Both the position numbers and the translations under genes were made by a program. Shown here in pieces: positions 35,081 to 43,741 of a DNA stretch of 64,000 nucleotides (positions are counted from its first letter, which is position 1; the number at the start of each line of letters is the position of its first letter). Source of the stretch: Fructilactobacillus ixorae (GTDB lineage: Bacteria; Bacillota; Bacilli; Lactobacillales; Lactobacillaceae); NCBI RefSeq assembly GCF_024029915.1, contig NZ_CP097478.1, forward strand, positions 310,001 to 374,000. The letters are read 5' to 3'. The notes under the pieces are model-generated. The model saw only the letters and a program-made list of their open reading frames with translations, was not told the origin of the DNA and ran no database searches.

Positions 35081-35773
35081 ATGGCTCGAACAAGAGGAAA
35101 AAAATACAGAGCAGCTGCAGAACAAATCGATAAGAGTAAGGCTTACTCCGTCGCTGAAGCAGTGCAACTCGTACAAAAATTAGATACTGCCAACTTTGAT
35201 GATTCAATCGAAGCAGTAATCAAATTAAACGTTGATACTAAACAAGCTGACCAACAATTACGGGGAGCCGTTGTGCTACCTAACGGAACTGGTAAGGACC
35301 AAAAAGTGATTGTGTTTGCAAAGGGTGACAAGGCTAAAGAAGCTGAAGCAGCCGGCGCGGACGTGGTTGGTGACGATGACTTAGCCCAAAGAATCATGGA
35401 CGGATGGTTAGACTTTGATGTTGCCGTTTCAACTCCTGACATGATGGCTCAAGTTGGTCGGTTAGGACGGGTCTTAGGACCCAAAGGTTTAATGCCAAAC
35501 CCGAAAACGGGGACGGTAACCATGGACGTAACTAAGGCCGTTAGTGATGCTAAAGCCGGGAAGGTAACTTACCGGACGGACCGGGACGGAAACATTGCCG
35601 TTGCGATCGGAAAAGCATCATTTGCTCCAGAAAAGTTAGTTGAAAACTTTAAGACGGTGCAAGATGTCTTGGTTAAGAACCGACCTTCCTCAGTGAAGGG
35701 AACTTACATTCAAAACATTTCTGTGTCATCGACGTTTGGCCCAGGAGTGAAGGTTGCTCCTGAATCATTCTAG
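35081..35773 (+). CDS. rplA: 50S ribosomal protein L1
   Basis: A 230-residue L1-stalk protein and likely translational repressor of rplKA. The signature [21 protein letters not shown] is intact. The ATG at 35081 follows AAGGAGGA by 6 bases; an upstream in-frame codon is within the SD region. Confidence 0.96.
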   Translation: MARTRGKKYRAAAEQIDKSKAYSVAEAVQLVQKLDTANFDDSIEAVIKLNVDTKQADQQLRGAVVLPNGTGKDQKVIVFAKGDKAKEAEAAGADVVGDDDLAQRIMDGWLDFDVAVSTPDMMAQVGRLGRVLGPKGLMPNPKTGTVTMDVTKAVSDAKAGKVTYRTDRDGNIAVAIGKASFAPEKLVENFKTVQDVLVKNRPSSVKGTYIQNISVSSTFGPGVKVAPESF

Positions 35774-35844
35774 GGGCACTAGGTAACTAAAAAATCCCAG
35801 ATTGACGAACCGTACTGGTTATGGTAAATTGTTAATTGAATATG

Positions 35845-35950
35845 AATCGCCTAAGACTCAGGTGACCACAAGGTCTTAATTACCGCCTGCCGAGGAGTAT
35901 AAGTTTAACGACTTTTCCTTATGTTTTGGCGAGCATAGGGATTTTTTATT
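35845..35950 (+). promoter_or_regulatory. ribosomal protein L10 leader with attenuator
   Basis: The CTTAATTACCGCCTGCCGAGG segment matches the known Firmicute L10-leader class bound by L10(L12)4. CCTTATG (35917-35923) and CATAGGG (35934-35940) form a terminator stem followed by six T. ATAAG at 35899-35903 could instead pair with CTTAT of that stem, giving a switch. Located before rplJL. Confidence 0.72.
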
Positions 35951-35980
35951 AGGTCCCAATCAAAAACGGGAGGTGAAATT

Positions 35981-36493
35981 ATGCCAAAGAAAGAAGTTAT
36001 TGACGCAAAAGCAAAGAAGGTTACCGAAGTTGCTGACGACTTTAAGGAAGCTGTTTCTGCAATCGTGGTTAACTCACGTGGGTTAACGGTTGCTCAAGAT
36101 ACAGAATTACGAAAAGAGTTACGTGACAACGGCGTTAAATTAATGGTAATCAAGAACAAGATTTTGGAACGGGCTGCTGATGAAAGTGGTCACGCTGATT
36201 TAAAGGAAATCTTTAACGGACCAAGTGCCGTTGCTTTCTCACACGAGGATCCAATTGCCCCGGCTAAGATTTTGAAGAATTTTGCTGAAGAACATGACGC
36301 CCTTGAAATTAAGGGTGGAATCATCGAAGGTGAAGTTGCTTCCCTTGATAAGATTAACGAATTTGCTACGTTACCAAGTCGCGAAGAATTGCTTGCAACC
36401 CTTGCAAGTATGTTACAAGCCCCAATCCGGAACGTTGCTTACGCTGTTAAAGCAGTTGCTGACAGTAAAGCAGACGACGATGACGCTGCATAA
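35981..36493 (+). CDS. rplJ: 50S ribosomal protein L10
   Basis: A 170-residue stalk base protein that carries L7/L12 dimers and probably binds its own leader. It has the typical [25 protein letters not shown] start region and the C-terminal L12-binding helix, ending in an acidic tail. SD GGGAGGTG precedes the ATG. Confidence 0.96.
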   Translation: MPKKEVIDAKAKKVTEVADDFKEAVSAIVVNSRGLTVAQDTELRKELRDNGVKLMVIKNKILERAADESGHADLKEIFNGPSAVAFSHEDPIAPAKILKNFAEEHDALEIKGGIIEGEVASLDKINEFATLPSREELLATLASMLQAPIRNVAYAVKAVADSKADDDDAA

Positions 36494-36527
36494 TAAACTA
36501 CTATTGTCCTATTAGGAGGAATAAAAA

Positions 36528-36896
36528 ATGGCTTTTGATAAAGATGCAATTATTTCACAATTAAAAGATGCTTCCATTTCTGACTTAAACGATTTGGTAA
36601 AAGCAATCGAAGAAGAATTTGATGTTTCCGCTGCTGCTCCAGTTGCCGCTGCCGGTGGTGCTGCTGGTGGTGACGGTGCTGCTAAGTCAACCTTTGATGT
36701 TGAATTAACTTCTGGTGGTGCTGGTAAGATTAAAGTTATCAAGGAACTTAAGACCATCACTGGACTTGGTTTGAAAGAATCAAAGGCCATGGTTGATGAC
36801 GCTCCATCAATCGTTAAAGAAGGTCTTTCAGAAGACGAAGCTAACGATATTAAAGAAAAACTTGAAGCTCAAGGTGCTACGGTTACCCTTAAGTAG
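36528..36896 (+). CDS. rplL: 50S ribosomal protein L7/L12
   Basis: A 122-residue acidic stalk protein: N-terminal dimerisation helices, Ala/Gly-rich hinge (about 40-55) and a C-terminal factor-binding domain ([20 protein letters not shown]). SD TAGGAGGA. Codon use is strongly biased, as in highly expressed genes. Confidence 0.97.
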   Translation: MAFDKDAIISQLKDASISDLNDLVKAIEEEFDVSAAAPVAAAGGAAGGDGAAKSTFDVELTSGGAGKIKVIKELKTITGLGLKESKAMVDDAPSIVKEGLSEDEANDIKEKLEAQGATVTLK

Positions 36897-36913
36897 GCTC
36901 AGTCTTCGTAGGC

Positions 36914-36944
36914 AAGGATGTGTGTTTTTCACACATCCTTTTTT
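36914..36944 (+). terminator. terminator after rplL
   Basis: AAGGATGTGTG and CACACATCCTT around TTTTT, followed by a T-run. Confidence 0.92.
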
Positions 36945-37003
36945 ACTAGGAATGTTTTGACTGAGTGCAACCTCAGGCGACCAGCATGTTTTGGAGGAAA
37001 CCT

Positions 37004-39553
37004 GTGAAAAATTTTATTAAACGAGGATCAGCTTGGTTTAACCGGTATGCAACGATCATTAAGATTGTGTTTCTGTTGGTCATGATTGCATTTGTAATCT
37101 ACGAAGGCCACAGTATTCTGCAAGAAATTAATGGAAAGCAGATGCGGGCGAGTTTAGCCTCCCAATCACCGACCCAACTCTTGATTTTAACCGCGTTAGG
37201 CCTGCTAGCTGTGACGCCGATGTTAACGTATGACTTTACCATGGTAGAATTTTTACCGGGGAAGTTTAAAACCAGTTACATCATTAAAAGTGGCTGGATT
37301 ACCAACACCTTTACGAACATTGCCGGCTTTGGGGGGTTTTTAGGAGCAAGCTTACGGGCGAGTTTTTACAGTGAACACGCCACGAAAAAACAAGTGTTGT
37401 ATGCCATTTCCAAGATTGCGCTCTTTTTACTGGCAGGGCTGTCAACGTATTGTTTGGTGGCGTTAGTTTTAGTCTTTGGCTTTGGAATCGGAAAGCAGGA
37501 TCACGGCTACTGGCCGTTCCTACTGGGATGTGGAATTTACTTCCCGGTGGTCTTTATGATTACCCGGCTCAACAATTCGGAATTCTTTGCTGATTTAACG
37601 ATTAAACGCGAAATTAAGTTAATCGTCGGCTCCTGCCTCGAATGGGGGAGTTGTGCCGCCTTATTCATCATTATCGGGATGTTTCTACACTTGCACATTG
37701 ACTTTGCGAGTGTGTTTCCGCTGTTCATCGCAGCCAATGTGATTGGGGTCATTTCGATGTTACCCGGCGGGTTAGGAACCTTTGATGTAACTATGATTGG
37801 TGGGCTAGGAATGTTGGGAGTTTCACCGACTCTAGCGACCGTCTGGGTCCTACTGTACCGGGTCTTTTACTACTTTATTCCGTTTGGTATCGGGGTGCTT
37901 CTTTTTGCCCAGGAACTTCTGCACCGGCTTAATCGCTTTTTGGATGATATTCCGGCCAACATCGTGCAGCGTTCCTCCCAGTTAGTCGTGACCTTCTTCA
38001 TGTATTTCTCTGGGATCATGATGATCTTGTTGGCCACGGTGCCAAACGTGGTGCTCGTGAATCCGTTGTACCTATCGTTAGCGCCGTTTACGCTCTACTT
38101 TTTGGGTCAACTCTCCAACGTGATTGTTGGGTGTCTCCTGATTGGACTCGCCCGTGGCGTGGGTTCGCGGGTGAAAAAGGCCTTCTGGCCAACGGTTATT
38201 TTACTGGTGTTTGCAATCGGAAACACCCTGTGGAAGGAAGACTTTCCGATCCCCCTGGCGCTGTTTCTCTGCTTCATTCTGCTGTGTCTCTGGTTGGCAC
38301 GCAAGGGTTTGTACCGGAAGCGCTTAACCTATTCGTGGGGAGCACTGATTACGGATGCGGGCTTGTTTGTGGGCGCATTTGTTGTGTACTGTCTGGTCGG
38401 CTACATCGTCGGCAATCATCATCACCGCTTCCAGATGACCAATGCTTACCTGCTGCCCTCCCAACAAATGTGGGTGGTTGGTCTGATTGGGTTCGTGATT
38501 GCAATCTGTATCCTGTATGGCTTGTATCGCTTTTTAACCTACGCAAACCTGGCCTGGTTGGAACAACCCTTTGATGGGCAACGGATTAAGCACTTAATTA
38601 ACCAGTATGGTGGCAATGAAGTTAGTCACTTAGCCTTTTTACGGGATAAAAAGATTTATTTTTATACGGAACAGGGCGAAGACCAAATGGTGTTTATGTA
38701 CAAGCAAAAGGCCAATAAATTGATCATCATGGGGGCTCCGTTTGGGAATCAGGCGAAGTTAGATGCGGCGATTGATCAGTTCATGTTAGACGCTGATAAT
38801 GCTGATTTAACCCTGGTTTTCTATGAAGTTGGCGAATCCCTAACGATGTTGCTACATGATAAAGGGTTTGACTTCATCAAGGCTGGGGAAGAAGGGCAGG
38901 TCGACCTGCTGAACTTCACACTGGCCGGGAAACGGCATCGTGGCGAACGGGCGTTGATGCATAAGTTTGAGCGCGATGGCTACCGGTTTGAAATTTTGCA
39001 ACCGCCGTTTAGTGACCAACTCTTAGATCAATTAAAGGCAATCTCCGATGAGTGGCTGAACGGTCGGGAAGAAAAAGGTTTTTCACTCGGCTTCTTTGAT
39101 AGGTACTACCTGAACCAGGCGCCCATTGCAGTCTTTCGTGATCATAATCAAAAAATTGTGGCCTTTGCGAACATCATGCCGACCGGAGACTATAAGATGA
39201 CCTCGATTGATCTGATGCGGTCGAGTAATGACGCTCCGTCCGGGGTGATGGATGGGATTTTCATTAACCTCTTCCAGTATTCCAAGGAGGAAGGCTATCA
39301 ATGGTTTAACCTTGGAATGGCACCGTTAGCGAACGTTGGTAATTCTCGGTTTAGTTTTATTAATGAAAAAATTGCACATTTAATCTATGAATACGGTGAT
39401 TCCTTCTACAGTTTTCAAGGCTTGCGCTCTTACAAGCAAAAGTACGTGGATAAGTGGGAATCGAAATACTTTGTTTACCGGAAGAATAATTCCTTGGTCT
39501 TTACCATGCTGCAACTCTTAGCAGTCGTAAATGCCCGACCAAAACAAAGTTAA
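37004..39553 (+). CDS. mprF: phosphatidylglycerol lysyltransferase/flippase MprF
   Basis: Bifunctional membrane protein that makes aminoacyl-phosphatidylglycerol from charged tRNA and flips it outward, lowering sensitivity to cationic peptides. About 849 residues: a long multi-span N-terminal region (to about 530) and a cytosolic GNAT-like synthase domain (about 540-840; FNLGMAPLANVG near the end). I chose GTG at 37004, 6 bases after GGAGG; the GTG at 36965 and ATG at 36986 have no SD. The amino acid used (Lys or another) is not certain. Confidence 0.92.
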   Translation: MKNFIKRGSAWFNRYATIIKIVFLLVMIAFVIYEGHSILQEINGKQMRASLASQSPTQLLILTALGLLAVTPMLTYDFTMVEFLPGKFKTSYIIKSGWITNTFTNIAGFGGFLGASLRASFYSEHATKKQVLYAISKIALFLLAGLSTYCLVALVLVFGFGIGKQDHGYWPFLLGCGIYFPVVFMITRLNNSEFFADLTIKREIKLIVGSCLEWGSCAALFIIIGMFLHLHIDFASVFPLFIAANVIGVISMLPGGLGTFDVTMIGGLGMLGVSPTLATVWVLLYRVFYYFIPFGIGVLLFAQELLHRLNRFLDDIPANIVQRSSQLVVTFFMYFSGIMMILLATVPNVVLVNPLYLSLAPFTLYFLGQLSNVIVGCLLIGLARGVGSRVKKAFWPTVILLVFAIGNTLWKEDFPIPLALFLCFILLCLWLARKGLYRKRLTYSWGALITDAGLFVGAFVVYCLVGYIVGNHHHRFQMTNAYLLPSQQMWVVGLIGFVIAICILYGLYRFLTYANLAWLEQPFDGQRIKHLINQYGGNEVSHLAFLRDKKIYFYTEQGEDQMVFMYKQKANKLIIMGAPFGNQAKLDAAIDQFMLDADNADLTLVFYEVGESLTMLLHDKGFDFIKAGEEGQVDLLNFTLAGKRHRGERALMHKFERDGYRFEILQPPFSDQLLDQLKAISDEWLNGREEKGFSLGFFDRYYLNQAPIAVFRDHNQKIVAFANIMPTGDYKMTSIDLMRSSNDAPSGVMDGIFINLFQYSKEEGYQWFNLGMAPLANVGNSRFSFINEKIAHLIYEYGDSFYSFQGLRSYKQKYVDKWESKYFVYRKNNSLVFTMLQLLAVVNARPKQS

Positions 39554-39555
39554 TC

Positions 39556-39612
39556 AAAAAGCATGATGGGGTGTATAGCTCAAGGGCTAAGCCTAGCATC
39601 ATGCTTTTTTTA
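39556..39612 (+). terminator. terminator after mprF
   Basis: AAAAAGCATGATG pairs with CATCATGCTTTTTTT around a 28-base partly structured loop. It also touches the stop of the convergent minus-strand remnant, so it may work both ways. Confidence 0.85.
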
Positions 39613-39861
39613 ATGGTGAAAGCGTTGCAATCGCAAGGAAGTTAAGTCGAAGTTTTCCGGCTGGTGAGCCGCGCGGTCGGCGACAATCTGCCCGAGGACG
39701 CTAGCAAATTTAAAGCCATGCCCACTTAAACCGGTCACCAGTTGGATGTTGTCGGTGCCCGGTAGGTAGTCAATGATGAAGTTCTCATCGGGAGTCAGAT
39801 CATAACTGCAGGCCCCGACTGATCCCGTTCCCACGATGGCTAAGTCATAGGTTATCGTCAT
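39610..39861 (-). pseudogene. internally deleted remnant of an N-methyltryptophan/sarcosine oxidase-type flavoenzyme
   Basis: An 83-residue frame made of two ends of a larger protein. The first 15 or so residues are the start of an FAD dinucleotide-binding fold ([11 protein letters not shown]). Directly after comes the typical C-terminus of SolA/MSOX-type oxidases ([17 protein letters not shown]..., [21 protein letters not shown]). A normal member is about 370 residues, so roughly 290 are missing in frame. It cannot bind FAD normally. SD AAAGGATG remains before the start. The gene is very likely dead. Confidence 0.82.
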
Positions 39862-39910
39862 AATCATCCTTTTGTCATAATTAGTAAGTTAGGGCTGATT
39901 ATTAAGAAAA

Positions 39911-40002
39911 GCGGGCTCGTTTTCAAACTACAAGTTACCAGTTGCCTGGTGCTTATCCACTGGCAACGGAAGCACAACCCGCAGAACACGGCTAAGCAGC
40001 CG
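39911..40002 (-). promoter_or_regulatory. structured leader upstream of the oxidase remnant
   Basis: Read on the minus strand: a small hairpin CGGCT-GCTT-AGCCG (40002-39989), then GCGGG (39982-39978) pairing with CCCGC (39915-39911) and followed by TTTTCTT, enclosing a GTTGCC/GGCAAC stem (39967-39941). This looks like a terminator with internal structure, possibly a riboswitch or attenuator. I do not recognise the class. Confidence 0.4.
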
Positions 40003-40079
40003 CATGCAGAAATTACGAATTTTTTTAAAAAATAACGCTACTTACGCATTTAATTCTGAATTAATGATAAAAATTATGG

Positions 40080-40108
40080 TTGACAGTTCGTGATTCAGCG
40101 TTTAAACT
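40080..40108 (+). promoter_or_regulatory. promoter of the T-box/permease unit
   Basis: Consensus TTGACA at 40080-40085, 17-base spacer, TAAACT at 40103-40108. A TATAAT at 40113-40118 is not at a usable distance from it. Confidence 0.65.
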
Positions 40109-40117
40109 AACTTATAA

Positions 40118-40393
40118 TAATAATTAAGCCGAATGCAGTTGAGTAGGGTGGTGCGTTTCCCAGCGAGTCCTTGGGTGGTGTGAAAGGATAAAATCAGCCA
40201 ACTGAAGATGGACTGTGCAGTGTGGTTGTCCGGTGAATGGTGAGCCGGATGCGGGGTAGTGACCGATACCAGCACTCGGTTATCCCCGGGGATGAACTGC
40301 GGGTAACTGACGGAGACTCAGTTTGTGAGAAGTGAGTGAACAAAGGTGGCACCACGGGAACACCCGTCCTTTTTAAGGACGGGTGTTTTTTGG
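40118..40393 (+). promoter_or_regulatory. T-box riboswitch, probably methionine-specific
   Basis: The T-box AAAGGTGGCACCACGGG lies at 40342-40358 and is followed by a terminator (AACACCCGTCC/GGACGGGTGTT plus T-run, 40359-40392). Stem I shows the GAGTAG motif, an AGCGA bulge and the GGGTGGTG apical loop. CAGTT (40136-40140) can pair with GACTG (40211-40215), which places ATG (40208-40210) at the specifier position: Met. The downstream homocysteine methyltransferase fits. Uncharged tRNA-Met would antiterminate. Confidence 0.88.
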
Positions 40394-40417
40394 TTACAGT
40401 TAGAAAGAAGGGGTCAC

Positions 40418-41806
40418 TTGGATAAGCAGCATTTAGCCCGAAACATCTCTGCGGGACAAATTTTGATGATTTCACTAGGGGGCGTTATTGGAACGGGACT
40501 GTTTCTTAGTTCCGGATATACCATTCACACAGCAGGACCACTGGGGACGATTTTGGCGTACTTATTGGGCGCGGTGATTGTGTACCTAGTCATGCTCTGT
40601 TTGGGGGAACTGGCCGTAGCCATGCCAGAAACCGGTTCGTTTCACGTCTATGCCCAACGCTATTTAGGGCGGAGTACGGGGTTCGTGGTAGCCTTGTTAT
40701 ACTGGTTAACCTGGACGATTGCGCTCGGATCGGAATTCACCGCGGTGGGGTTAATCATGTGGCACTGGTTGCCGGGGATTCCCGTCTTTGTGTGGAGCGG
40801 GTTGTTAATGGTGCTAATTTTTGTAATGAATGCCTGCTCCGTGCGCTGGTTTGCCACGGCGGAGGTCTGGTTAGCCAGCATTAAGGTGATGGCGATTGTA
40901 GCCTTTATTGTCCTTGGAACCGGGGTTATCTTGGGATTGCTTCCGTATCATGGCCACTGTCAGTTCGTGGGATTGGCTAATTTAACCCGGAATGGGTGGT
41001 TTCCGAATGGGTTTGGGGGCGTGTTTACAACCATGCTGACCGTTAACTTTGCCTTTTCCGGGACCGAATTAATTGGAATCACGGCCGGCGAAGCACAGCA
41101 TCCCGCCCAAGCAATTCCCCGGGCGATTCGCACCACGCTTGGGCGCTTAGTGCTCTTTTTCGTGGGAAGCATTGTAGTCATGAGTGCCTTGGTACCGTAT
41201 CAGGACGCGGGCGTGCGCACGAGCCCTTTTGTCACCATCTTTACGGCCATTGGGATCCCCGGCGCTGGGGATGTCATGAACTTTGTGGTGCTGACGGCCA
41301 TTATTTCCGCCGCCAATTCGGGACTCTACGCCGCCACGCGGATGTTGTGGTCACTGGCAAATCAGGGCGTTATTCCGGCCGTTTTCCAACGGACTACGAA
41401 GCGCGCAATTCCGATGTATGCTCTCCTAGCAAGCATGGTTGGCGGGGTCCTCGCGTTATTATCAGCGGTCTATGCCGCTAGTTCGGTTTATTTAGTGTTA
41501 GTTTCGATTTCGGGACTGGCCGTCGTCTGTGTGTGGATGGCAATTGCGTTATCACAAATCCGCTTTCGGCAGCAGTTACTTAAAAGCGGTAAGCGTGCCG
41601 ACTAGTTGGCCTTTAAAACTCCATGGTATCCGTGGCTTTCCTGGTTAGCCTTTGGTTTGTGTTTTGGGTCCAGTTGCCTGATTTGGTTTGATCCAAACCA
41701 ACGGGTGGCCTTAGAAATCACGGTGCCGTTTGTTGTCCTTTGTTATGGAGGGCACGCCCTGACGACCGCAATTCAACAGAGGAGGAACCAACATGCCAAA
41801 CCCTAA
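40418..41806 (+). pseudogene. mmuP: amino acid permease (likely S-methylmethionine, MmuP-type) with in-frame TAG
   Basis: APC-family permease. The frame starts at TTG 40418 (AAGGGG about 5 bases upstream) and runs 395 codons to a TAG at 41603-41605. The same frame then continues for 66 more codons with an obvious permease C-terminus (FKTPWYPWLSWLAFG..., LIWFDPNQRVALEITVPFV), giving about 460 codons, the normal length. The N-terminus has the APC signature SLGGVIGTGLFLSSG. The break removes the last two membrane helices. The T-box and mmuM point to methionine or S-methylmethionine uptake. Truncated function or read-through cannot be excluded. Confidence 0.82.
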
Positions 41807-42707
41807 TCCAATTACAGCGAGTTTTCACACGCCCCTGGTGCTCGATGGGGCAATGGGCACAGAATTAGAGCAGTATGGGGTTAAGACTAATGATGCCCTG
41901 TGGTCAGCCAACGCCTTACTGACGGATCCGGAAGCCATTTATCAGGTGCATGCTCGGTATTTTCAAGCGGGAGCAGATATCGCAATTACTGATACCTATC
42001 AAGCCAATGTGGCGGCGTTTGCCCGGGTGGGCATTTCACATTCCCAGGCACTCCAGCTCATCCGGCGGGGAGTGCAGCTCGCCCAACGGGCCCGTGCGGA
42101 TGTGAATCCCCAGGGGTTTGTGGCCGGCTGTGTCGGTCCCTACGGCGCCTACTTAGCTAATGGTGCCGAATACACGGGGGATTATCACCTGAGTGCGGCC
42201 GAGTACGCAGCGTTTCATACGGAAAAAGTGCAAACTTTACTGGCGGCAGGGGTTGACATACTGTCGGTCGATACAATGCCTAATTTCTTTGAAATTCAGG
42301 TGCTGACCCAGTTGTTAGCGCAGCAGCCCAACTTGGTTCCGACCTGGATTAGTTTGAGCATCCGAGATCCACAAACGCTAAGCGATGGAATCCCGTTAAC
42401 CACCGTAGTCCAGTGGTTAGATGCTCAGGACGTGGTGAGTGGAATTGGGGTAAACTGTACGGATTTTGCCCAGATTTTACCGGCCATTCAAACCATCCGT
42501 ACTCAGTCCGAGAAACCAATCGTGGTTTATCCCAATCCGGGAGATCACTACGACCCCCGTACCAAAACGTGGACCCCGGTTCCGCACGCTTTAACGTTTG
42601 CGGAGGTGGTCCCGAGCTGGTTAGCGGCGGGAGCCACCATTATTGGCGGGTGCTGTCGTACCACACCCGCCGATATTGCACAAATTACTACCTTGTTAAA
42701 AAAGTAA
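41793..42707 (+). CDS. mmuM: homocysteine S-methyltransferase
   Basis: Transfers a methyl group from S-methylmethionine (or SAM) to homocysteine, giving methionine. 304 residues; zinc ligands are the cysteine in GVNCTDF and the paired cysteines in GGCCRTTP near the C-terminus. N-terminal LDGAMGTELE is typical. SD GAGGAGG precedes the ATG. The start overlaps the end of the permease frame by 14 bases, so the two were coupled. Confidence 0.94.
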   Translation: MPNPNPITASFHTPLVLDGAMGTELEQYGVKTNDALWSANALLTDPEAIYQVHARYFQAGADIAITDTYQANVAAFARVGISHSQALQLIRRGVQLAQRARADVNPQGFVAGCVGPYGAYLANGAEYTGDYHLSAAEYAAFHTEKVQTLLAAGVDILSVDTMPNFFEIQVLTQLLAQQPNLVPTWISLSIRDPQTLSDGIPLTTVVQWLDAQDVVSGIGVNCTDFAQILPAIQTIRTQSEKPIVVYPNPGDHYDPRTKTWTPVPHALTFAEVVPSWLAAGATIIGGCCRTTPADIAQITTLLKK

Positions 42708-42761
42708 TGGCAAAAACAGACCGTTGTGCTAAAATATGCACCAATGACGGGAGGGATTGTG

Positions 42762-43685
42762 ATGACACGTAAAATTGTAATTATTGGGAGCGGTCACGTG
42801 GGGGCGACCCTGGCGCATATGATCGTTGCCAACGGATTCGCTGATGAATTGGTGCTGATTGATCAAAATGAGGCGAAGGTCACGGCTGACGCAATTGACC
42901 TGCGCGAAGCGCTACCGAATTTGCCGTTTCACACGGCAATCACGGTTAATGACTACGCCGCGCTCGGCGATGCAGACATCGTGGTTTCGGCATTAGGGAA
43001 GATTAGCCTGAACGATGGCGCTAAGGAAGATCGCTTTTCTGAATTAGACTTTAATAGCCAACAGGTTAAGGCCGTGGCACCTCGGATTCGGGATTCCGGG
43101 TTCAACGGAATTTTGGTGGTGATTTCCAATCCGGTGGATGCCATCACCCAAATGTACCAACAAATCACGGGCTTACCGCGTAAACACGTGCTGGGGACTG
43201 GAACGATGCTTGATTCAGCCCGGATGAAGCGGGCGGTGGCGGACAAACTCGACCTTGATGCGCGGGCAGTCACCGGGTATAACCTGGGTGAACATGGGAA
43301 CTCGCAATTTACCGCTTGGTCAACGGTACGAGCTTTGGACCAACCGCTGACCGAACTGGCGCATACCCGAAACTTGGATTTGACAGCCCTAGATCATGAA
43401 GCCCGGCATGGTGGTTATGCGATTTTCAACGGCAAGGGCTACACGAACTTTGGGATTGCCACGGCAGCGAGTCGACTCATTAACGTAATTTATTCAGATG
43501 CTAAGGCGGTGCTCCCGGTTTCTAACTACCGGGACCAGTACGATGTCTATTTGTCTCATCCGGTAATTGTGGGCCGGGACGGAGTGATTGCGGATGTGCC
43601 GCTCCACTTGACCGCGGAAGAATTAGGCAAGCTCCAAAAGTCGGCAGACTTCATTAGAACCAACTATGAAAAGTACCAAAATTAA
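42762..43685 (+). CDS. L-2-hydroxyisocaproate dehydrogenase-type L-hydroxyacid dehydrogenase
   Basis: NAD-dependent member of the lactate/malate dehydrogenase family, 307 residues. It has the GSGHVG dinucleotide loop, VISNPVD, and the catalytic histidine in NLGEHGNSQF. Overall pattern, including the YNLGEHGNSQF and GKGYT(N/S) segments, resembles the L-HicDH of Weissella/Lactobacillus confusus, which reduces branched 2-oxo acids from Leu and similar. A lactate dehydrogenase role is less likely. The ATG at 42762 follows GGGAGGG. It may be the third gene of the methionine unit (55 bases after mmuM, no terminator). Confidence 0.85.
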   Translation: MTRKIVIIGSGHVGATLAHMIVANGFADELVLIDQNEAKVTADAIDLREALPNLPFHTAITVNDYAALGDADIVVSALGKISLNDGAKEDRFSELDFNSQQVKAVAPRIRDSGFNGILVVISNPVDAITQMYQQITGLPRKHVLGTGTMLDSARMKRAVADKLDLDARAVTGYNLGEHGNSQFTAWSTVRALDQPLTELAHTRNLDLTALDHEARHGGYAIFNGKGYTNFGIATAASRLINVIYSDAKAVLPVSNYRDQYDVYLSHPVIVGRDGVIADVPLHLTAEELGKLQKSADFIRTNYEKYQN

Positions 43686-43690
43686 TTAAC

Positions 43691-43730
43691 AAAAAAGCTC
43701 TCATTCCCGTTATCGGGGATGAGAGCTTTT
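43691..43730 (+). terminator. bidirectional terminator between hydroxyacid dehydrogenase and nrdF
   Basis: AAAAGCTCTCATTCCCG and CGGGGATGAGAGCTTTT form a long stem around TTAT, with A/T flanks serving both convergent genes. Confidence 0.9.
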
Positions 43731-43741
43731 ACTATCTGATG

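Noticed and set aside
41606..41806. Separate small membrane protein starting at TTG right after the TAG
   Set aside because: Sequence is clearly the permease C-terminus in the same frame, and there is no SD before the TTG; treated as part of the broken permease.
42413..42772. A 119-codon frame overlapping the end of mmuM
   Set aside because: Out-of-frame shadow of mmuM and the following start; no SD or domain.
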